Shown in pieces: positions 31,758 to 40,804 of a stretch of DNA of 64,000 nucleotides. How positions within the stretch are numbered: the first letter of the stretch is position 1; the number at the start of each line of letters is the position of its first letter. The notes beneath the pieces were generated by a model, which had not been told where the DNA came from, made no database searches, and saw nothing but the letters and a program-made list of their open reading frames with translations. The stretch covers positions 138,516 through 202,515 of the forward strand of contig MKST01000002.1 in assembly GCA_001897355.1 (NCBI GenBank). The letters are read 5' to 3'. The translations under genes were made by a program, and so were the position numbers. Source of the stretch: Solirubrobacterales bacterium 67-14 (GTDB lineage Bacteria; Actinomycetota; Thermoleophilia; Solirubrobacterales; 70-9).

Positions 31758-31786
31758 AGGTGCTCTTCCAACTGAGCTAACCGCCC
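31714..31786 (-). tRNA. tRNA-Val (TAC), site of element integration
   Basis: 73-nt cloverleaf. The acceptor is GGGCGGT/ACCGCCC with discriminator A, the anticodon stem CCTGC/GCAGG encloses TTTACAC with anticodon TAC, and the T-arm is CTGGTTCGAGCCCAG. The gene is complete despite the insertion. CCA is not encoded. Confidence 0.96.
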
Positions 31787-31882
31787 GGGTGGTTGAGGAC
31801 GCGAGGGCAACCTCAAACCGGAGATCGGGATTATGCCCGCTCCGGCTGGATCGCCGCAGGCCGGCGGACGAACCTACCTCAG

Positions 31883-33088
31883 TCAGCCAGGCTCAGAGCA
31901 GGTGAGCTGGTCCGCGGTGATCGGGACGACCCCCGTGGGTGGCGTCGGAGCCTTGACCTTCGGAGGCTTCTTGCCGCTCTTCACGTAAGCGTTGAAGAAG
32001 CGGGCGACCGCAGTGCGCTGGGCGAGGACCGAGGCAGTCGGGTCGAGGTTGCCGATGATGATCGGGTAGAGCGAGGCGAAGGGCCAGTCCGGCTTGCGCT
32101 CGGCAATCTGCGGAGCCAGTACCTGGAAGTCGCTGAACGAGAGATGCTTCGCCCCGGCCAGTTGCCAGCCGAGCTTCGGCTTGGCGGCGTGGCCGAAGTA
32201 GCGGCATGACTTGTCCAACGGCAGGACCGAACCGAGCCCGTCCTGGGAGGTGAAGAGCAGGTACGGCTTCCGGCTCTTCGCACTCAGCGGCCAATCCCCG
32301 AACAGCGAGCCATCGAGGTCGGCCGACGCCCGGAATCGCTTGTCGACCAAGGCGACGCGGCTCGCGGTGGCGCCACCCAGAGAGTGCCCGAAGATGCCGA
32401 TCCGCTTCGGGTCGATCCGCTTCTTCAGCCAGGATTTCTTCTTCCGGTCCTGCTTCAACAGCCAGGTGGTCACGAAGCGGACATCCCGGGTCCGCATGTT
32501 GACCAGCTTGACCAGCTCCGGCTCCTCGATCGCCTTCGAGGCGAGCGGGCTGCCGTAGGCACCATCGACCACCTCGCCGTCGGGGAACTCGACCGCGAAG
32601 GCGTCACCGGTGTGGTCGATCGAGGCGACCATGAACCCGCGGCTGGCCAGGTCGTTGACCAGCGAGGTGTAGACCGCGCGATCAGCGGTGTAGGCATGGG
32701 AGAAGACGACCAGCGGCAGCGCCTTCCGGGTCACCGGCCCGCCGAGACAGGCCCGGGTGTCGATGTCGACCGGCCCGTCGAGGTTCAGATAAGAGAGGAG
32801 CCGTTCGGCGGTGCCGTCCGGAAGGTACGGCGCCTTGCGGCAGGCACCGGCGCCGCGCTTCCTGGGATAGGTGACCTGGACCATCAGCCGTCGCTTGCCG
32901 GCCTGGTCGAACCCGGCCGGACGGGACCGGTCGGTCAGTTGGAACGATCGGGTGCCGATCTTCGCCTTGCCGGTCAGTTTGGGGATCTCCAGTTTCAGGG
33001 TCTCCTCAGCGTGTGCGGCGTTCGCAAACGCCCCCGCGGCCAACAGCGCCCCGGTCAGTAGCCCAGCCAACGTTCTCCTCGTTCCCAT
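31883..33088 (-). CDS. Secreted alpha/beta hydrolase (PAF-acetylhydrolase/chlorophyllase-like)
   Basis: 401 aa. Signal peptide (RTLAGLLTGALLAAGAFANAAHA) then an alpha/beta-hydrolase fold. KALPLVVFSHAYTADRAVYTSLVNDLASRGFMVASIDHTGD is the HG(A/G) oxyanion-region equivalent, IGIFGHSLGGATASRVAL holds the nucleophile Ser, SADLDGSLFG follows, and AKHLSFSDFQVL probably carries the His. The layout resembles PAF-acetylhydrolase and PET-hydrolase/chlorophyllase-like secreted esterases; the substrate is unknown. ATG 33088 lies 7 nt after TACCTT. The alternative track start at 33109 overlaps that -10 box. Confidence 0.85.
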   Translation of the reverse strand: MGTRRTLAGLLTGALLAAGAFANAAHAEETLKLEIPKLTGKAKIGTRSFQLTDRSRPAGFDQAGKRRLMVQVTYPRKRGAGACRKAPYLPDGTAERLLSYLNLDGPVDIDTRACLGGPVTRKALPLVVFSHAYTADRAVYTSLVNDLASRGFMVASIDHTGDAFAVEFPDGEVVDGAYGSPLASKAIEEPELVKLVNMRTRDVRFVTTWLLKQDRKKKSWLKKRIDPKRIGIFGHSLGGATASRVALVDKRFRASADLDGSLFGDWPLSAKSRKPYLLFTSQDGLGSVLPLDKSCRYFGHAAKPKLGWQLAGAKHLSFSDFQVLAPQIAERKPDWPFASLYPIIIGNLDPTASVLAQRTAVARFFNAYVKSGKKPPKVKAPTPPTGVVPITADQLTCSEPG

Positions 33089-33139
33089 GGTGACCAAGGT
33101 AACAGGCACCTTCGCCCCCAGTTTCGGTGACGCGGGCGC

Positions 33140-33943
33140 TCAGGCGGCTGGGACCGGCACGTCGGCGGCACTCATCTGGTCGGCAGGCCGGGCCAAGGAT
33201 CCATACCGCCGGCGGACGACCACGATCCAGACGATCCCCCCGACCACCATCGCCACGCTTTCCAGCTGGGCCTGGGTCAGGCCGAGGAAGACATCGACGT
33301 TACGCCGCAGGAACTCGACCAGGAAACGCTCCACGCCCGCATAGATCAGGTAGATCGCGAAGAGGATGCCGAGCCGGAAACGGTTCCTGAGCCGCCAGAG
33401 GATGAAAGCGCCGAGGCCCATGGTCAGGGTTTCGTAGACCGGGGTCGGGTGGACCGTCACGCCGGGCGGGGTCGGCACCGTGCCGTCCGGATAACCCATC
33501 GCCCAGGGACCGTGCCAGGGCTTGCCGTAGTCGCCGTCTCCGGAAAGCTGGCAGCCGATCCGGCCGACCGCGTAACCGGCAGCCAGGGCCGGGGCCGCCG
33601 CGTCGAGCAGCCAGAGGTTGAGGAACTTCCGCCACCAGGCCCAGAGGATCACCCCCAAGGCACCGCCGAGCGCACCGCCGTACCAGGTCAGGCCGGAGCC
33701 GGAGAAGATGTTGCCAAAGAGGTCGTCCTTGACGTCGGCATAGTTGTCGACGATGAAGTAGAGCCGGGCTCCGATCAGGCCGCCGATCAGTGCGGCGAAG
33801 ACCATTTCGTAGGCCCAGTCGGGCGGCTTGCCGATCTCCTCGAGCCGCATGTGCACGATCCAGCCGGAAACGATGAACGCGGCGGCGAACATCAGACCGA
33901 AGGTCTGCAGGGTTATCGGGCCAACCGAGATCTCCGGAATCAC
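33140..33943 (-). CDS. lgt: Prolipoprotein diacylglyceryl transferase
   Basis: 267 aa integral membrane enzyme that transfers diacylglycerol from phosphatidylglycerol to the lipobox Cys of prolipoproteins. About seven helices are visible. Signatures include GGLIGARLYFIVDNY, SGLTWYGGALGGALGVILW (catalytic His-Tyr region) and the Lgt motif AVGRIGCQLSGDGDYG, which differs from the common GRxGNFxxGE by carrying Cys-Gln and a longer SGDGDYG. HPTPVYET and the C-terminal helices are typical. GTG 33943 is chosen: it gives the usual IPEISVGPITLQTFG beginning and follows TAGCCT by 7 nt; the track uses a GTG seven codons upstream. It serves the lipoproteins seen elsewhere in the window. Confidence 0.93.
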   Translation of the reverse strand: MIPEISVGPITLQTFGLMFAAAFIVSGWIVHMRLEEIGKPPDWAYEMVFAALIGGLIGARLYFIVDNYADVKDDLFGNIFSGSGLTWYGGALGGALGVILWAWWRKFLNLWLLDAAAPALAAGYAVGRIGCQLSGDGDYGKPWHGPWAMGYPDGTVPTPPGVTVHPTPVYETLTMGLGAFILWRLRNRFRLGILFAIYLIYAGVERFLVEFLRRNVDVFLGLTQAQLESVAMVVGGIVWIVVVRRRYGSLARPADQMSAADVPVPAA

Positions 33944-33990
33944 ATCCGCAAGGCTACCTGTCACTCGCGCTGGGAATCATGCCCCGGCAC

Positions 33991-34020
33991 GAGGAAGCCC
34001 GGCCTGGGCCGGGCTTCCTC
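33991..34020. terminator. Hairpin terminator, downstream of the acylase gene
   Basis: A 13-bp perfect stem (33991-34003 with 34008-34020) with a CTGG loop. It lies between the minus-strand acylase gene end and lgt. Confidence 0.82.
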
Positions 34021-34046
34021 GTGGTCAGCGGTGGTTTTGAGTGCCT

Positions 34047-37000
34047 CTACCGGGGCACCTTGATGCCGGTACGCGCGGTTCTGATCCCGGAGTTGGTCGA
34101 CGTGACCGTGAACTTCACCTTTCCGGAGCCACCCGCCCTGCGCTTCGCCTTGAGTTTGATCGTGGCGGTCTTCGCCGCACCGGCGGCGATCGAGCCGAGC
34201 GACTTGCAGCCCGTCGGCCGGACGTTCCGGATCTTGCCTGACAGGCCGGCACAGACCCGGACACCCTTGGCCGCTGTCCCTCCCGTGTTTCGAACCGTCA
34301 CCTTGACCTTCGTGGCCTTGCCCCGCCTGACCTTGATCGCCTTGGGAGCGACCCGGGCAACCCGGAGGGAGGGTTGCCCGGCGGGCCGCTCGCTGAATAC
34401 GGCCGTGACTTCGCGGTCACCACCAATCGTGACCTGACAGGTGGCCGTGCCGCTGCAGCCGCCGCCGGACCAGCCCGTGAAGCCGGATCCTGGATCCGGG
34501 TTCGCGGTCAAGGTCACTACGGTGCCGTCGTCGAGGGCATTCGAGCAGCTGCTTCCGCAGTCGATCCCGCCCACGTCGCTGGTCACCTTCCCGGCACCGA
34601 TCTTGTGCACGGTCAGGTTGTGCTTGTCGGGCGGGATCGCATCGAAGGTCGCCGTGACGGTGGTGGCGCCTTCGATCGTCGTCTCGCAGTCGGCGGTGCC
34701 GGAGCAGCCGCCGCCGGCCCAGCCGGTGAAGGTCGAGCCGGCCTCCGGGTCGGCGCTGAGCACGACGGTCTGACCGGATTCGAAATCGGCCTCGCAGGTA
34801 GCGCCGCAATCGATCCTGGCCGGGTCGCTGCTCACGGTGCCGTCGCCAGTCCCGTCCTTCTGCACCGTAAGTGCGAACTCATTCGACAGGTCGCTCAACG
34901 GGACCGCCGGCGAGAGCTTGTCCTCGTCGACGTCACCCGGAGTCCATGGCAGCGAGATCCACTGGTCATCCGAGAAGGACTGTGTCTGGTCCTCGTAGAA
35001 GGGCGACGTGGTGTCTTCGGACTGCGAGTAGGTGAGCAGCCCCCTGGCCTGCGGCCCGTCCTGGGAGAGCTTGGTGAACATGACGATGCTGGAGCCGCTG
35101 GAGACCTGGGACTTGGGCGAACTGCCGCTGTCGTAATTCGATGAGATCAGCGCGTAGCAGTTGCCCCCCTCGTTGCATCCCGGGATCGGGATCTGTGTGC
35201 TGCGGCTCGCATACTGCACATCGCCGAAACTCGCGTCGAGCGGGATTCCCCGGTTGGTGAGGTCGGTCACCGCGGTCGCCAAGGCGGTCCGGCTGCCGGA
35301 CAGGCTCGTGTTGAGAGTGTTCGGCGTGTAGACAGGGTTGGCCGCCGTCCAGGGGTTCACCCAGAACGAGGCATTCGTAGTGGGGGCGCTCGCCCACCAC
35401 CGGTTGAACAGCCAGCCGCCTTCGTCGTCGATCGAGGCGGTCGCGTTGTAATCGTCGAGGATCGAGCAGGCGGCGCTGACGTCTACGCCGTTGATGATGC
35501 CGCCCGAATTGTCGATCGCGTCATGACAGATCGCCCGGAGCCCCGGCAACGTCCGCTCGGCCGGCATCGAGCGATACGCGGTCCAAGAATCCTGCAGCGA
35601 ATCCAGCGAAAAGCCTTGGGCCGCGCCGAGGCCGTCGGTCGGGTTGCCGCCGTTGAAGGCCCCCATCCGCTGGTTGACCATGTCGATCCCGGTCTGCATG
35701 CGCATGCCCGGGTTCTGGATCTCACCTCCCATCGCCCGTGAGTATCCGACCAGCGGGGCGCTCGGATTCGCCAGCCAATGCGAGTTGTTCGAGTTGCCGA
35801 CGAAGTCGTGGCGCACCAGCTTCGGCTGGCTCGTGGCCGGCAGCAGACCAGGCACGACCGCACCCGGGCTCTGGCCGAGCTTGCAGGCTCCCACCGAGCC
35901 GTCGAAGGGGCCGCTGACGGCCTTGGTCGGGCTCAGGTTGCAGGATCCATCGAGATACGAGTTGGGCAGGTCGGGAGTCACGGCGTACTCGATGTAGAAC
36001 GCAGTGCCTCGGTCGTCGGCGCCGATCGTGTTGACCCACGGCACTCCCTGGATCCTCCGTTCGGAATCGATCAGCTCGTGTGCGTTGTCAGCCTGGCCCA
36101 TCTCCAGCCACTGATCGACCATGCGCACATTGCTCGCGTTCGCATCGAGGAACGCGGTCGCGGTACTGGTCGTCCAGGCGGGGCTCGAGAGGATCGGGCC
36201 GTACTGGCTGGAATAGAGACGGCGCGTGCGGTCGACCAGCACGCCGCCTTCCAGGGACTTCACCGTCACATCGGTCGTCGACATCGGCACCGATTGGCCG
36301 TCGACCATGTAGCGAGTCGGATCGGCCGGGTCCAGTTGCAGGCGCCAGCTGGTGGTAGTGGCGTTGGTCGACACGGTGTGGGTCCAGCCCACGTGCTGGT
36401 TGTGGCCGATGTGGATGATCGCCGGTGCTCCCCAGAGGCTGGCCCCGATCACGTGATACTGGCCGGGCACGTCGATGTGGGATTCCCAGAATCGCTCGCT
36501 GCCGACCCACGGAAAGTGGGGGTTGGCGATGACGAGCCCGGAACCGTCGGCGCTGTCGTCCTCGCCGATCGCGAGGCCGTTGGAACCCAGTTCGGGGCCG
36601 GGGACGTCCGGTTCGCCGGCCGGCGTCACGCCCGCACCGCCGCCTCCACCGCCGACCGGGGGCTGTGCCGTCGCGATCTGCGACACCCTGGCGTTGGTGC
36701 CCTGAAGCATCGTCGCCTGGTACAAGCGCCGCCAGACGTCGGTCGCCGTGATCGGCCTCACCCAGGAAGCATCCGCGCAGCGCGGGTCGGTGATGCCTTC
36801 GGCACCGCCGATGTCGGAGAGGTACTTGTTATAGCCGGCCGCGAACCCTTCGGCCATCCGCTTGGCGGTCTCCGAGGGCCCTTGCGGATATGGCTCCGCC
36901 AGCATGTCCTCGAGCGTGTGGTCGTCGATCAACGACTGCCAGAAGAAGTCCTGGTTCAGGTTGCTGTTGCCGCTGCCGGGGCCGAGGTTTCTGGAGCGCT

Positions 37001-37223
37001 CCGCCGATACGGTCATGTACCGCTCGGCAAGCGTGCAGATGCCGTCCTGGGCCTGCGCGTATCCACTGCCGAACCCGGCACTGGACAGCGTCGACGCCTG
37101 GATGTTCGCCATCCCACCGGTGGTGCGGGTGAGCGTCACGTCATAGGCGCTGGCTCCGCCGACAAAAACCAGTAGGCCAAAACAGGCGCAAAGCAGACTC
37201 ACGAATGAGCGAAACCCCATCAT
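34047..37223 (-). CDS. Large secreted penicillin-acylase-family protein with bacterial repeat domains
   Basis: 1058 aa. Signal peptide (SFVSLLCACFGLLVFVGGASA) then a penicillin amidase-type Ntn hydrolase. The alpha-chain part contains YAQAQDGICTLAERYMTVSAERS. The processing site and nucleophile Ser is SNGLAIG (about residue 220), followed by the expected ANPHFPW and IGHNQHVGWTHTVS. A Gly-rich linker (GGGGGGAG) precedes the cleavage site. Two Cys-paired bacterial repeat modules, each starting KDGTGDGTVSSDPARIDCG or KIGAGKVTSDVGGIDCG, follow at about 790-940, then a CARDB-like basic tail. It probably hydrolyses amide bonds of acyl homoserine lactones, acylated amino acids or similar. An AGGGG-type ribosome binding site (GGAGGGG) precedes ATG 37223. 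Confidence 0.88.
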   Translation of the reverse strand: MMGFRSFVSLLCACFGLLVFVGGASAYDVTLTRTTGGMANIQASTLSSAGFGSGYAQAQDGICTLAERYMTVSAERSRNLGPGSGNSNLNQDFFWQSLIDDHTLEDMLAEPYPQGPSETAKRMAEGFAAGYNKYLSDIGGAEGITDPRCADASWVRPITATDVWRRLYQATMLQGTNARVSQIATAQPPVGGGGGGAGVTPAGEPDVPGPELGSNGLAIGEDDSADGSGLVIANPHFPWVGSERFWESHIDVPGQYHVIGASLWGAPAIIHIGHNQHVGWTHTVSTNATTTSWRLQLDPADPTRYMVDGQSVPMSTTDVTVKSLEGGVLVDRTRRLYSSQYGPILSSPAWTTSTATAFLDANASNVRMVDQWLEMGQADNAHELIDSERRIQGVPWVNTIGADDRGTAFYIEYAVTPDLPNSYLDGSCNLSPTKAVSGPFDGSVGACKLGQSPGAVVPGLLPATSQPKLVRHDFVGNSNNSHWLANPSAPLVGYSRAMGGEIQNPGMRMQTGIDMVNQRMGAFNGGNPTDGLGAAQGFSLDSLQDSWTAYRSMPAERTLPGLRAICHDAIDNSGGIINGVDVSAACSILDDYNATASIDDEGGWLFNRWWASAPTTNASFWVNPWTAANPVYTPNTLNTSLSGSRTALATAVTDLTNRGIPLDASFGDVQYASRSTQIPIPGCNEGGNCYALISSNYDSGSSPKSQVSSGSSIVMFTKLSQDGPQARGLLTYSQSEDTTSPFYEDQTQSFSDDQWISLPWTPGDVDEDKLSPAVPLSDLSNEFALTVQKDGTGDGTVSSDPARIDCGATCEADFESGQTVVLSADPEAGSTFTGWAGGGCSGTADCETTIEGATTVTATFDAIPPDKHNLTVHKIGAGKVTSDVGGIDCGSSCSNALDDGTVVTLTANPDPGSGFTGWSGGGCSGTATCQVTIGGDREVTAVFSERPAGQPSLRVARVAPKAIKVRRGKATKVKVTVRNTGGTAAKGVRVCAGLSGKIRNVRPTGCKSLGSIAAGAAKTATIKLKAKRRAGGSGKVKFTVTSTNSGIRTARTGIKVPR

Positions 37224-37401
37224 TTTCCCCTCCAACTGCCTCGAGATTTCCGCGCGCCAGATGCGCCCGGAACTTCCACGGACATTCTTTGCCGCGGGCC
37301 GAAGGCATGTCAATGTCCGTCCGGAATAGACTTGGCAGGGCTTCGGTGTCGGGTTGAACCAGTGCCCGGTTCGGCGGGAACGGCGGAGAACTACTGTCGA
37401 G
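37224..37401. other. Non-coding upstream region of the acylase gene
   Basis: 178 bp with the acylase ribosome binding site at its left end and tRNA-Glu at its right. A promoter for the minus-strand acylase must lie here, but I see no convincing hexamers. Confidence 0.4.
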
Positions 37402-37473
37402 TAGCCCCGGCGGGAGTCGAACCCGCGCTTCCAGGTTGAAAACCTGGCGTGCTAACCGTTACACCACGGGGCC
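37402..37473 (-). tRNA. tRNA-Glu (TTC)
   Basis: 72-nt cloverleaf. Acceptor GGCCCCG/CGGGGCT with one G-T pair, anticodon stem CCAGG/CCTGG around TTTTCAA with anticodon TTC, T-arm GCGGGTTCGACTCCCGC, discriminator A. CCA is not encoded. Confidence 0.96.
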
Positions 37474-37532
37474 GCGCGGCGGACATTCTCTCAGGATCGG
37501 CGCTCAGCTGACCTCCCGATTCATCGAAAGCT

Positions 37533-37561
37533 GGAAAGTTGGCAACTATTGCCAACTTTCC
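37533..37561. terminator. Hairpin terminator after argF
   Basis: A 13-bp perfect stem (37533-37545 with 37549-37561) with a CTA loop, 21 nt beyond the argF stop on the minus strand. Confidence 0.8.
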
Positions 37562-37582
37562 TTACTTCGAGGGTGGCCCCGG

Positions 37583-38476
37583 TCAGGCGGCGAGCAGGTA
37601 CTCGAGCAGGGCCTTCTGGGCGTGGAGGCGATTCTCGGCCTGGTCCCAGACCGCGCTGCGCTCGCCGTAGAGCACGTCGGCGGTGATCTCCTCCCCGGGA
37701 TGGGCCGGCAGACAGTGCATGACGATCGTCTCCTGCTTCGCATGCGAGAGCAGGTGGCCGTCGATCCGGAAGGGCGCGAGGTCGGCCCGGCGCTGCTCGG
37801 CGGTTTCCTCGTCACCCATGCTGACCCAGACGTCGCCGTAGATCGCGTCGGCCCCGCTGACCGCTTCGACCGGGTCGTCGGTCAGCTTCGCCGGCACCTC
37901 GGCCTCGAGCTGATAGCCGACAGGGGCCGCGACCACGACCTCGACCCCGGTCAGTGACCCGGCCACCGCCAGCGAGCGGGCGACGTTGTTGCCGTCCCCG
38001 ACGTAGGCGATCTTGAGACCGTTGATATCACCGAAGCGCTGCTTCAAGGTCTGCAGGTCGGCCAGGGCCTGGCAGGGGTGGTACATCGGGGTGAGCGCGT
38101 TGACCACCGGCACGCTCGCGTTCTCGGCCAGGGTGACCACGTTCTCATGCGAGCCGGAACGGATCACGATGCCCGAGACGAAGCGGGAGAGCACCCGGGC
38201 GGTGTCCTCGACCGACTCGCCGCGGGAGAGCTGCATCTCGTCGCCTCGCAACACGACCGGGTGGCCGCCGAGCTCGACCACGCCGACCTCGAAGGAGATC
38301 CGGGTGCGGGTCGAGGGCTTCTCGAAGATCAACGCCACCGACTTGCCGGCCAGCGCCGAATCGCCGCTCGAGGGACGGCCCGCCTTCAACTCTTCTGCCC
38401 GGTCGAGCAGGCTGACCAGCCGTCCACCGGAAATCTCGTAGCCGTCTATGTAGTGCCGAGGGCGCGCTTCGCTCAA
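37583..38476 (-). CDS. argF: Ornithine carbamoyltransferase
   Basis: 297 aa. Makes citrulline from ornithine and carbamoyl phosphate in arginine synthesis. The carbamoyl-phosphate motif is EKPSTRTRISFE, with the second HPCQALADLQT and the ornithine-binding SMGDE...HCLPAHPGEEI. The SMG loop (WVSMGDEE) and the HCLPA motif identify an OTCase rather than an aspartate enzyme. TTG 38476 is chosen as start: TAGTAT lies 7 nt upstream, and the core begins at the usual place (RHYIDGYEIS). The track start at 38533 is a TTG that overlaps the divergent methyltransferase gene. No other arginine genes are adjacent. Confidence 0.93.
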   Translation of the reverse strand: MSEARPRHYIDGYEISGGRLVSLLDRAEELKAGRPSSGDSALAGKSVALIFEKPSTRTRISFEVGVVELGGHPVVLRGDEMQLSRGESVEDTARVLSRFVSGIVIRSGSHENVVTLAENASVPVVNALTPMYHPCQALADLQTLKQRFGDINGLKIAYVGDGNNVARSLAVAGSLTGVEVVVAAPVGYQLEAEVPAKLTDDPVEAVSGADAIYGDVWVSMGDEETAEQRRADLAPFRIDGHLLSHAKQETIVMHCLPAHPGEEITADVLYGERSAVWDQAENRLHAQKALLEYLLAA

Positions 38477-38523
38477 GAGGGGAATACTACGCCCGCTTTC
38501 AGCCTGAGATAGTGGTGGGTCCA

Positions 38524-39954
38524 ATGTCTGCAACTGAGCCCACCACCCCCACCCGCCTGCGCCGCGGCGAAACCTTCGAAGGCGAGATCGAGACCCTGGC
38601 CTACGGCGGCCGAGGGATCGCCCGTCCCGGTGGGTACGTGGTCTTCGTCAACGGCGGTCTCCCCGGTGATGTGGTCCGGGCCGAGGTAACCAAGTCAAAG
38701 CGCGGCTACGCGGAAGCAAACGCGACCGAGCTGGTCACTCCGGCCCCCGGCCGGCTGCCGGAGATCGACCTCCATCAGGACGAACCATGCCCCGGCGCCG
38801 CCTGGCAGGCGCTCGACTACGAAAAGCAGCTCGCTTTCAAGGAGGCTCAGGTCGCCGACGCCCTGACCCGGATCGGCAAGCTCGGTGACGTCAACATCGA
38901 TCCCGTGGTCGCGGCCGACGAGCAGTGGCGCTACCGCAACAAGGTCGAATACTCCTTCGGTGAGCAGGACGGCGAGTTGGTCCTCGGCTTCCATCCCCGC
39001 GGCCGCTGGGATGAGGTGCTCGACATCGAGGACTGCCACCTCTCCTCCGAGGCAACCAACCACGCCCGGAACGAAGTGCTCGCCTGGGCCCGGTCCGAGG
39101 GCCTCAACGCCTACGACCCGCACGACCATCGCGGCACCCTCCGCAACCTGGTGGTCCGCGAGGGCCGCCGTACCGGCCAGGTCCAGACCCGCCTGGTCAC
39201 TTCTAGGGCCGAGTTCCCCCGTCCGCCGGTGGACCTCCACACGGTCATCGACGGACCCTCCGGTTCGACCTCCGGCCCGACCGGCGTGCTGGGCGAGGAG
39301 TTCCTGCGCGAGCGGATCTTCGACCTCGACATCGAGCTCTCCCACGACGCCTTCTTCCAGACCAACACCGAGATGGCCGAGAAGCTCTACGGGCTGGCCG
39401 CCGAGTACGCCGGGCTGACCGGGACCGAGAAGCTCTTCGACCTCTACTGCGGGGTCGGCACGATCGGGCTTTCGATGGCCCGCGAGGCCGGCCAGGTTTG
39501 GGGGCTGGAGATCGTGCCCGAAGCGATCGAGAACGCGAAGCGGAACGCCAAGGCGAACGGCATCACCAACGCCCGTTTCGTCGCCGCCAACGCCCGTACC
39601 GGGATGCGGCCGCTGATCGAGCAGGCCGGCCGGCCCGACGTGGTCACGATCGACCCGCCGCGGGCCGGGCTCTCGGCCAAGATCGTGCGCCGCCTGATCG
39701 AGTGCGAGGCCAGGAGGATCGTCTACATCTCCTGCAACCCGACCACGCTCGCCCCGAATGCGGCCCAGCTGGTCGAGGCCGGCTATAGGCTGACCCGGGT
39801 GAGACCGGTCGACATGTTCCCCCAGACCCCCCACATCGAATGCGTCGCCCAGTTCGATCTGGTCGGCGAGGTCAAGTACGTCGAATCCCCCAGCGAGCGC
39901 AAGCGTCGCGAAAGAGAAGAGCGGCGCGATGCCGCGAAGGAGGCAGACCAGTGA
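38524..39954 (+). CDS. 23S rRNA/tRNA (uracil-C5)-methyltransferase, RlmD/TrmA family
   Basis: 476 aa. Methylates uracil C5 in RNA with SAM. N-terminal TRAM domain (about 10-70, GETFEGEIETLAYGGRGIARPGG), central RNA-binding part, and a class I methyltransferase domain with FDLYCGVGTIGLSMA (SAM motif), TIDPPRAGLS and IVYISCNPTTLA with the catalytic Cys near the end. The RlmD Fe-S cluster motif normally near residue 80 (C...CGGC-WQHL) is here DEPCPGAAWQAL with a single Cys, so no cluster is expected. It is the first gene of a pair, overlapping the oxidoreductase by 4 bp. Confidence 0.9.
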   Translation: MSATEPTTPTRLRRGETFEGEIETLAYGGRGIARPGGYVVFVNGGLPGDVVRAEVTKSKRGYAEANATELVTPAPGRLPEIDLHQDEPCPGAAWQALDYEKQLAFKEAQVADALTRIGKLGDVNIDPVVAADEQWRYRNKVEYSFGEQDGELVLGFHPRGRWDEVLDIEDCHLSSEATNHARNEVLAWARSEGLNAYDPHDHRGTLRNLVVREGRRTGQVQTRLVTSRAEFPRPPVDLHTVIDGPSGSTSGPTGVLGEEFLRERIFDLDIELSHDAFFQTNTEMAEKLYGLAAEYAGLTGTEKLFDLYCGVGTIGLSMAREAGQVWGLEIVPEAIENAKRNAKANGITNARFVAANARTGMRPLIEQAGRPDVVTIDPPRAGLSAKIVRRLIECEARRIVYISCNPTTLAPNAAQLVEAGYRLTRVRPVDMFPQTPHIECVAQFDLVGEVKYVESPSERKRREREERRDAAKEADQ

Positions 39955-40745
39955 GCCGTCCCGACCAGAAGCGCGCCTTCGGAGTTGCCGCCGGATTGCC
40001 GGAAGAGGTCTGCGAACCGCTGGCCACCGCCTGCGAGGAAGCCGGTTACGCCTCGATCTGGGCCAACGACCACCCTATGGCCAAGGGGCTCGAGACCCTG
40101 GCCGCCTTCTCCCGGGGGGCGGAAGGGATCGAGCTGGGGGTCGCCGTGATCGCCCTCGACCGCCAGGACCCGGCCGAGATCGCCGCCGACATCGAACGGC
40201 TCGGCCTGAACCCCTCACGTCTCTGGATCGGGGTCGGCGCCGGGTTCACGAAGAAGCCGCTGACCTTCATGACCGAGCAGATCGGCGTGCTCCGCGAAAA
40301 GCTGCCCGGTATCCGCGTGATCATGGCCGCGATGGGGCCAAAGATGTGCGCCCTGGCCGGGGCCGAGTACGACGGTGCCTTCTTCAACTGGATGACCCCC
40401 GAGTTCGCGGCCGGCGCCCGGACCAAGGTCGAGGAGGGCGCGGCCGACGCGGGCCACGATGCTCCCCCGGTCTTCGGATACGTGCGGACCGCGGTCGGCG
40501 AGGACGCCGGCGAGCGGCTGGCCAAGGAGGAATCCTTCTACCGTGATCTGCACAAGGGTTACCGGGACCATTTCGCCCGGCTGGGCGAGCCCGAGGGCAC
40601 GGTCGGCGTGGCCGCTGCCGACTCGGCCGAGGCCCAGCAGAAGCTGGCCGCCTACGACGCCCTCGACGTGATCGTGGTCCGCGGCCTCGCCTCGGCCCGG
40701 GTCGAGCCGATGGTCGAGCTGGCCCGCGCTGCCGCCCCTGCCTGA
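39951..40745 (+). CDS. LLM-class flavin-dependent oxidoreductase (luciferase-like)
   Basis: 264 aa. GTG overlaps the methyltransferase stop (GTGA). Bacterial luciferase-like TIM-barrel of the F420 or FMN type: YASIWANDHPMAKGLETLAAFSRG at the start, LGVAVIALDRQDPAEIAADIERLGLNPSRLWIGVGAG, and GPKMCALAGAEYDGAFFNWM. In actinobacteria such proteins often use coenzyme F420, which is plausible but not shown. It is shorter than most family members. The substrate is unknown. Confidence 0.87.
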   Translation: MSRPDQKRAFGVAAGLPEEVCEPLATACEEAGYASIWANDHPMAKGLETLAAFSRGAEGIELGVAVIALDRQDPAEIAADIERLGLNPSRLWIGVGAGFTKKPLTFMTEQIGVLREKLPGIRVIMAAMGPKMCALAGAEYDGAFFNWMTPEFAAGARTKVEEGAADAGHDAPPVFGYVRTAVGEDAGERLAKEESFYRDLHKGYRDHFARLGEPEGTVGVAAADSAEAQQKLAAYDALDVIVVRGLASARVEPMVELARAAAPA

Positions 40746-40804
40746 GCGCTGCGCGATCCGCACAGAACCCGCCGGTGATGCCAGTTTGATTGGATTCCCG
40801 TCCG

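Noticed and set aside
37224-37401. Second attachment site near tRNA-Glu
   Set aside because: I found no copy of the tRNA-Glu 3' end elsewhere in the window and no integrase nearby.
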